From the NCBI GenBank assembly GCA_902566925.1, contig CACFKO010000005.1:1-64000 (forward strand): 64,000 nt of DNA, given 5' to 3'. Position 1 is the stretch's first letter. Every line of letters begins with the position of its first letter. Below the pieces are notes generated by a model. The model saw only the letters and a list, made by a program, of their open reading frames with translations. It did not search any database and was not told where the DNA came from. The position numbers and the translations under genes are program-made. This document shows, one piece after another, positions 59,195 through 64,000 of the stretch. Source of the stretch: an uncultured Pelagibacteraceae bacterium (GTDB lineage Bacteria > Pseudomonadota > Alphaproteobacteria > Pelagibacterales > Pelagibacteraceae).

Positions 59195-59474
59195 GGTATT
59201 TAATGAAGTATCTTCCGCAATGCGTGGAACTTCAAAGTATACATTAAGAGAAATTTATATTAACCCAAAGCACGTCGTTGCTATTCGCCCAGACAACCGG
59301 ATGAATACAGTGTTGAAAGAAGGTCTACTACCAGAGGGTATGGACGAAAGACAGTCTTTCACCAAAGTTTTCTTGGACCGAGGGCAGACTGGTATTGACA
59401 TCACAGTCGTTGGCGAAGCAGCACTTGTCGGCAAGAAACTAGGACTTTACGAGAAAGATCTATTGAAGGGGTAG
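59178..59474 (+). CDS. Small unknown protein
   Basis: The 98-residue product has a segment YTLREIYINPKHVVAIRPD followed by KVFLDRGQTGIDITVVG. This is a beta pattern seen in small proteins such as FlbD (INPxHVxxI, then a T-type strand). The similarity is too short to be used as an assignment. It has a good GGAGG site inside the preceding gene and is followed within three bases by the metallopeptidase gene. Confidence 0.6.
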   Translation: MVQLVEVFNEVSSAMRGTSKYTLREIYINPKHVVAIRPDNRMNTVLKEGLLPEGMDERQSFTKVFLDRGQTGIDITVVGEAALVGKKLGLYEKDLLKG

Positions 59475-59477
59475 GCT

Positions 59478-59930
59478 TTGGACGATCAAGTCTACCAGCA
59501 AGATATAGATGCTGTTGAGATTTATTTAATAGAAGAACACGGTGTAGACGTGATCTTTGGTGACGATGAGGAAAATGCTTATTGGAAGCCAAATGGTCAC
59601 GCTTGCATTTCTGTGAACACAAACCAGCGCAAGCGATTGCAACTTTATACCATTCTGCACGAAGCGGGTCACGTTATCATTCGGTCAAGAGACAGGTATG
59701 AAATACTTTATCCTTACGGCCAGAAAGATAAAAGTAAAACCATTGCACGCAGGATTGATGTTCTGCGCGAAGAGGTTGCAGCGTGGGATGAAGGCGAGAA
59801 ACTAGCTATACGACTAGGCATAGAACTGGACAGAAGATTGTATCATAACTTTTATAAGAAACATTTGTTTGAATATGTTAAGTGGGCAAACGACCCCACT
59901 ACTTATGGAGCGGACATTGGAAAACCTTAG
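59478..59930 (+). CDS. Zinc metallopeptidase, ImmA/IrrE-like
   Basis: The 150-residue product has LHEAGHVII with the zinc motif HExxH (His61, Glu62, His65) and LREEVAAWDEG near residue 97, where the third ligand Glu and the following AAWDxG match the ImmA/IrrE (DUF955) family. Such enzymes cleave repressors of mobile elements or stress regulators. It may attack a host repressor or a resident prophage regulator. No repressor gene is adjacent. It starts at TTG. Confidence 0.8.
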   Translation: MDDQVYQQDIDAVEIYLIEEHGVDVIFGDDEENAYWKPNGHACISVNTNQRKRLQLYTILHEAGHVIIRSRDRYEILYPYGQKDKSKTIARRIDVLREEVAAWDEGEKLAIRLGIELDRRLYHNFYKKHLFEYVKWANDPTTYGADIGKP

Positions 59931-59943
59931 TCCGGGGGGACAA

Positions 59944-60291
59944 ATGATGAATATAATCTATTGGAAAGCCATCGCGCTTTTCATGACAGGTCACGCTTTA
60001 TCGTGGTTTCAACTAAACAGTCATATGGTATTTGATTGGTGGAAAGGCAAAGAGTATCTTGCCGTTCTGGTGTTTGGTGTGCCTGCTGGCTTTATGTTTT
60101 TATTCGGCTGGGTAATGGCCGCAGGTGAAAGTGGAGAGTTATGGATGCCCAGATTCTTGGCGTTCTGCGCCTCTTGGGTGCCGTTCCCACTTTTAACTTG
60201 GTATTTTATGGGAGAAACACCCTTTACTTGGAAAACAATAACGTGTTTCTTTTTAGCGTGTTGTATCCTTGCGGTACAACTTTGGAGGTAA
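59944..60291 (+). CDS. Small multi-pass membrane protein
   Basis: The 115-residue product has about four membrane segments (residues 5-20, 32-52, 64-84 and 96-114) with short loops, in the style of small DMT-type transporters. The first ATG of ATG-ATG behind GGGGGG is chosen; upstream ATGs inside the preceding gene lack a ribosome binding site. No catalytic motif is visible. A holin is a possibility because of its size and topology, but no endolysin lies beside it. Confidence 0.65.
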   Translation: MMNIIYWKAIALFMTGHALSWFQLNSHMVFDWWKGKEYLAVLVFGVPAGFMFLFGWVMAAGESGELWMPRFLAFCASWVPFPLLTWYFMGETPFTWKTITCFFLACCILAVQLWR

Positions 60292-60319
60292 TATAGTTTC
60301 TCGCGCCATTTTTTTCCAA

Positions 60320-60350
60320 GGCACCCTCAAACGGGGGTGTCTTTCTTTTT
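60320..60350 (+). terminator. Intrinsic terminator
   Basis: GGCACCC and GGGTGTC form a seven-pair stem (one G-U) with an eight-base loop, followed by TTTCTTTTT. It closes the metallopeptidase/membrane protein transcript before the next late-type motif. Confidence 0.78.
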
Positions 60351-60357
60351 GTCGCAA

Positions 60358-60365
60358 ACTATTTA
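60358..60365 (+). promoter_or_regulatory. Late-type motif ACTATTTA
   Basis: The motif lies directly after the terminator, in the context AACTATTTAATAG. It ends 19 bases before the 938-residue late gene. Confidence 0.58.
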
Positions 60366-60384
60366 ATAGTACGGAGAACCACAA

Positions 60385-63201
60385 ATGGACTTTCACACAA
60401 TGGTTTCCAGCTTTAAGCGGAGTGTGCTTGAAGAGGAACAACAAGTTACCGAGCTATCAAAGAACGCCCGCAAGTTAGTCAGGAAGTATATCGCAGACGG
60501 CACACCGGGACGCCACACCCCAAAGTATTCTTTTAAGGAACTCTTTAGAGATGTGCCCAATTTTGATCGTTTGGGTAAGGCAGGACCAATGCGAACTATG
60601 TTCCCGATGGGCAACACGACCCAACGAGGCGGCACCGAACTGTTCAAGCGTATCGTAGACCAAGGGTGGGAGCCAGCCTTTACAACCAAGACGGTTATCC
60701 AAAAGAACCGGGACGGAGACGGCAACGAATACGATGTTCCGATGGACCTCCCCGTCCTTGAAATGAAAAAGGAAGAAGAAAAGGTTATTCCGAAAGGCCC
60801 AAGAGCAGGCGAGAAAGTAACAAGCACAAAGAAAGTATCTTTGGGTAAGTTAATCCAAAGAATAGGAACCGACGAAGATAAAGCGTGGTGGAAGGAAAAC
60901 CAAAACGATCTCCGCGAGATGGAGAACGTCAGAAATTTCTTTTTGAAGCCTTACCTTAACGACTTCGACGGCCTCACCAGAACACCAAACCACATTATTA
61001 TTTCCCGGCACCCTATCGATGTTGCCCGTATGTCCGACTTTAGCACCACTCGTTCTTGCCACTCCGAAGGTTCCTCGCATTTCAACTGCGCTATTGACGA
61101 GTCGCGAGGTCACGGTATGGTTGCTTACCTTGTGCGAGGTCAAGAAGTTGATGAGTATGATTTAAAGAATAGGTTGAACGCCGAAGAAATCTTTGGCGAC
61201 AACGCTATTGGTCTTGAAGGCCCCGAGCCTATTTCGCGAGTCCGTATTTACAAAATGTTTAATAAAGAAACCGACGAAGAGTTTGGTGTGGTTGAAGACC
61301 GCGTGTATGGTATCGCCGTTCCCGACTTTCTACCTTCTGTTCGCCGTTGGATGCGCGAGAAACAAAAAGATATGTGGGCAGACGAAGAAGGAAACTTTAA
61401 AGAAGGCTTCTTGAATCCTAGTGAATGGATCCGCGTCGGTGGCGACTACGCAGACCAAGAGCAAGGCGGTGGCCAGATAGGCGACCTTGTTCTTGCGCTA
61501 TTTGAAGATACGCCATTCTACGAGGCTTTGATTGATGATTACGAAGGCGTAGCCTACGACCACGAAGATTATTACGGCGAGGCTGTTGGCGATGTTCAAA
61601 GCGAAATGGAAAATGCCGCCGAGCGGGTAGAAGAGATCGTCCGCGTTGCTAATACAGACCGCACCGGGCAAGGCAAAGGGCTTACTAGCATCTACGGCAA
61701 TGTTGAAGAAGGTTGGGATGAAATGCCGTTTTACGTCCAAGGTGGCGGCAGCGTAGAGTTTAGCTTTGAGTTTGGCGACGACTGGGAGATGAAAGAAGGC
61801 AGGACTATGGTCCCAGAATCAGATTCCGACTACAGCGCACAGCGTGAGTTTGAAGAACTTATTCATACAGCCCTTTATGACTATGGTATCTATTACAGCA
61901 ACGACTATCACATCACAGCCGAAGAAACAGACATCCCTGATAGCAACAAAGGCGCAAGGATTAAAGTAACGCTTAATGTTAACTTTGAGGTTGAACGCAC
62001 TGGAACACCGGGTGTTGATGATTTTGATGAATCTGTTGATGCGTTTATGCGAGATTTTGATGTTAACTACGATAGCGCCTACGGTATCGTTAGACGCGCC
62101 CTTCTCGCCGAGGAGTATCTGCCACCGGGTAAGTTTGAAAAAGCCGTTGAGAAGTATTATGGAGACGATTTTGAAGGGTTTAAGAACCTTGCTGTGATGT
62201 ATGACGAGGACGATCCCGGCGATGGCATCGACATTGCGCTAAACATCCCACGGGATAAGATAATGATCCTTCCTCGCAAGCCGGGGTTCTATGAGCTAGA
62301 GAAGCGACCGAAAAACGATTCACAAGGTAGAAATGTTTATAACACGTTCGCCCGAAGTATGGAACTTAACGCCGACAATCTTTCGGCCTCACTGCGTAGA
62401 GAGTTTAAGAAACTCGCGAACGAAGGTTTCAAGGCAGCAAACCAGCAGGTTCCTCTTCCGTTTGCTACAGAGTTCAAACGAAAGCCGATGGATATGCGGA
62501 GGATGATGCCTTATTCTTTCCATTCTGGGTTTGCTACGCAGATTATTCCGTCTAGGGAGATCGCAGGTGCGTCCGGTGAGGAGTTTAGAGTAGGGTTTAA
62601 CATCAGGTTTAAACTGTCTCCTCGGACCATTAATAGTGTTATCTTTGAACATGTCGAAGCGTTCTTGGATTATCTTGATAAACACATCGATGTTTTATAC
62701 CAAGCGGCAGAGAGGGCGATCGACCGGCTTTATGATCGGTCAGCAGACTCAGTGCAAAAAGCAGCAGCAGCGAGAGAAAAGTTGTCTGGTGGTCTTGCCG
62801 GGAAACTTGGAGAACCGCAGGCACTTGAAGAAGAATTTAGAAAAGAACTCCGTGAGATTGCCAAGTCTTTGATTATGGAGCAGGCTGAGTTTGAAACAAG
62901 GCTGTACCAAGTTAACTTAAAGATCCAAGTTGATCGCGACACTGGTGGTGGTATTGAGCAAAAACTAAATCGTATCCGCGCTATTGAAGGCGTGACCGTT
63001 GTTAGTCACGATGACCTAAGTCAAGGCAGAGCAAGACAAGTTATTGAGGCAAGGATTAAGTTTCACCCGGACTCTGATTCTATGCGCCCCGTAACATTCG
63101 TAAGACAGGTTCTAGTACCAGAAATCAACTCATCCAAGCTCGTTCCCGGCGTCCGCGTTATTGATATTGTAGGCGGCTCGTTGAAGAGATTGGATAAATG
63201 A
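60385..63201 (+). CDS. Very large unknown late protein
   Basis: The 938-residue product is not recognised. A conserved-looking segment near residues 205-250 (IIISRHPIDVARMSDFS, then TTRSCHSEGSSHFNCAID and GMVAYLVRGQEV) has Cys and His residues that could form an active or metal site. The middle (330-560) is acidic, and the end has helical and ferredoxin-like beta patterns. There is no signal peptide. The ACTATTTA motif and an ATGA overlap with the Nudix gene place it in a late operon. It may be a packaged or virion protein. Confidence 0.7.
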   Translation: MDFHTMVSSFKRSVLEEEQQVTELSKNARKLVRKYIADGTPGRHTPKYSFKELFRDVPNFDRLGKAGPMRTMFPMGNTTQRGGTELFKRIVDQGWEPAFTTKTVIQKNRDGDGNEYDVPMDLPVLEMKKEEEKVIPKGPRAGEKVTSTKKVSLGKLIQRIGTDEDKAWWKENQNDLREMENVRNFFLKPYLNDFDGLTRTPNHIIISRHPIDVARMSDFSTTRSCHSEGSSHFNCAIDESRGHGMVAYLVRGQEVDEYDLKNRLNAEEIFGDNAIGLEGPEPISRVRIYKMFNKETDEEFGVVEDRVYGIAVPDFLPSVRRWMREKQKDMWADEEGNFKEGFLNPSEWIRVGGDYADQEQGGGQIGDLVLALFEDTPFYEALIDDYEGVAYDHEDYYGEAVGDVQSEMENAAERVEEIVRVANTDRTGQGKGLTSIYGNVEEGWDEMPFYVQGGGSVEFSFEFGDDWEMKEGRTMVPESDSDYSAQREFEELIHTALYDYGIYYSNDYHITAEETDIPDSNKGARIKVTLNVNFEVERTGTPGVDDFDESVDAFMRDFDVNYDSAYGIVRRALLAEEYLPPGKFEKAVEKYYGDDFEGFKNLAVMYDEDDPGDGIDIALNIPRDKIMILPRKPGFYELEKRPKNDSQGRNVYNTFARSMELNADNLSASLRREFKKLANEGFKAANQQVPLPFATEFKRKPMDMRRMMPYSFHSGFATQIIPSREIAGASGEEFRVGFNIRFKLSPRTINSVIFEHVEAFLDYLDKHIDVLYQAAERAIDRLYDRSADSVQKAAAAREKLSGGLAGKLGEPQALEEEFRKELREIAKSLIMEQAEFETRLYQVNLKIQVDRDTGGGIEQKLNRIRAIEGVTVVSHDDLSQGRARQVIEARIKFHPDSDSMRPVTFVRQVLVPEINSSKLVPGVRVIDIVGGSLKRLDK

Positions 63202-63620
63202 AACTACTTATTGAGAGGTTTAATGAATTCTTGAGGGAGGAACGGGACATGCAAAGAGTCGTCAAGGTTGTAATGGTCAGAGACGATGACAAAGTATTGA
63301 TCCTCCGTCGTTCGGGCAAAGTTATTAGTAAGGAATCACCGTGGGAATGGGACTTGCCCGGTGGCCACGTCGAAAAGGACGAAGCACTGGACGACGCATT
63401 AGACCGAGAAGTCTGGGAAGAAACAAGTTTAGACCTAGACAAAGCAACAAAGATTTATACAGATGAAAAGACAACTTTCTTTGCCGCATATGATTGGGAA
63501 GGAAAGATAAGTTTGAGCCAAGAACATAGCGATTACGAGTGGATTAAACCAGAAAACATAACTAATTATAACATTGGAGACAAATACAGTCTCGCCGTTG
63601 GAAGGATAGCAATAAAATGA
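63198..63620 (+). CDS. Nudix hydrolase
   Basis: The 140-residue product has the Nudix box GGHVEKDEALDDALDREV followed by WEETSLDL (G-x5-E-x7-R-E-x2-E-E), with Thr where Gly is usual after EE. It hydrolyses nucleoside diphosphates linked to another group; substrate unknown. T4 NudE and related phage enzymes remove ADP-ribose derivatives or caps. The gene is coupled by ATGA to the large late protein before it and to the small gene behind it. Confidence 0.88.
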   Translation: MKLLIERFNEFLREERDMQRVVKVVMVRDDDKVLILRRSGKVISKESPWEWDLPGGHVEKDEALDDALDREVWEETSLDLDKATKIYTDEKTTFFAAYDWEGKISLSQEHSDYEWIKPENITNYNIGDKYSLAVGRIAIK

Positions 63621-63847
63621 AAATCACAAAATCACAACTTAAAGAGATCATCAAGGAAGAACTCTCAACCTTGGAAGAAGGCTCGCATCAGTTTACTGTT
63701 GGTCAGTTACAAGATCTTATGATGGACACAGGTCGCGACGGCAAGGTGCGGATCCAACTCGATGGAAGCGGCCCAGACCTTGACGTATTTGAATGGATGA
63801 CTACAGATGATGGTGACATACTCTTATCAGTGGAGCACAAACGATGA
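63617..63847 (+). CDS. Small protein with MKITKSQLK N-terminal module
   Basis: The 76-residue product starts with MKITKSQLKEIIKEELSTLEE, a helical module that is repeated almost unchanged in the following gene. The rest is a small acidic alpha/beta domain (GKVRIQLDGSG, VFEWMTTDDGD). The module contains I-K-E and L-E-E sites suitable for the gp21-type protease. It overlaps both neighbours by ATGA. Function unknown. Confidence 0.65.
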   Translation: MKITKSQLKEIIKEELSTLEEGSHQFTVGQLQDLMMDTGRDGKVRIQLDGSGPDLDVFEWMTTDDGDILLSVEHKR

Positions 63848-64000
63848 AAATCACAAAATCACAACTTAAACAAATTATCAAGGAAGAGCTTGCAGAAATT
63901 CGTGATTATCAACAACCCGAAGAGGGTTCTGTGGAATATCATATTATGGACGCTATTAGGATGCTCCAAGGCGAAGATGATGTCTCTGGCACCCTACACC
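63844..64000 (+). CDS. Paralogue of the preceding module gene (3' truncated)
   Basis: The frame runs off the window after 52 codons. It starts with MKITKSQLKQIIKEELAEI. The first 27 coding bases are the same as those of the preceding gene, showing a recent or strongly conserved duplication of the 5' part, while the remainder (EEGSVEYHIMDAIRMLQG) differs. The ATG overlaps the previous stop. Confidence 0.65.
   Translation, partial: MKITKSQLKQIIKEELAEIRDYQQPEEGSVEYHIMDAIRMLQGEDDVSGTLH

Noticed and set aside
1..64000. CRISPR array, integrase, transposase or attachment sites.
   Set aside because: No regularly spaced direct repeats, no recombinase or transposase motifs and no inverted terminal repeats were found.

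Overview
The window is a contiguous piece of a large, strictly lytic-looking T4-type myovirus genome. All of the roughly 68 genes I can support lie on the plus strand, they are packed with ATGA/TAATG overlaps, and no gap exceeds 300 bases. The structural proteins (gp20 portal, gp21 protease, gp22 scaffold, gp23 capsid, gp13/14/15-like neck, gp18 sheath, gp19 tube, gp26/29/48/53-like baseplate) are recognisable but divergent. The gene order differs from T4: head genes come before neck and tail genes, and no terminase lies between the neck and sheath genes. This suggests a distant T4 relative, probably from an aquatic Gram-negative host that uses AGGAGG-type ribosome binding sites. The host itself cannot be named from this sequence.

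Layout: 1-7.7 kb holds head genes (portal 3' end, prohead core candidates, protease, a phage bS21 ribosomal protein, scaffold, capsid), closed by a strong terminator. 7.7-26.8 kb holds neck, sheath, tube and baseplate genes. 26.8-36.2 kb holds replication and recombination genes: an exonuclease-less family A polymerase, an FtsZ/tubulin-like protein, gp32-like SSB, UvsX, 5'-3' exonuclease and replicative helicase. They are interrupted at 29.6-31.4 kb by small accessory genes (lipoprotein, membrane protein, ParB-like protein) delimited by four copies of a hairpin repeat. 36.2-53 kb holds nucleotide and nitrogen metabolism and redox genes (class II ribonucleotide reductase, glutamine synthetase type II, ThyX, glutaredoxin, thioredoxin, dUTPase, PurA, IMPDH/GMPR) plus a complete DNA polymerase III alpha subunit, a UV endonuclease, a CAAX-type membrane protease and a TadE-like protein. 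53-64 kb mixes late genes of unknown function with ClpP, GroEL, a zinc metallopeptidase and a Nudix hydrolase.

Two regulatory signatures partition the window. The 8-mer ACTATTTA occurs ten times in intergenic positions, always shortly before structural or suspected late genes, and behaves like a late promoter element. Eight host-like promoters (TTGACA, 16-17 bp spacer, usually TG-N-TATAAT) occur only between 28.6 and 57.3 kb, before SSB, exonuclease, helicase, metabolism, polymerase, thioredoxin and GroEL genes. Together they imply early/middle expression by host RNA polymerase and a separate late programme.

The gene set points to a phage that takes over several host functions: protein folding (GroEL, a GroES-like co-chaperonin, a SlyD-type prolyl isomerase), proteolysis (ClpP-like, CAAX protease, zincin), translation (bS21), purine/pyrimidine supply, glutamine supply, and possibly cytoskeletal positioning (FtsZ-like). 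The family assignments rest on motifs read by eye; no database search was possible.
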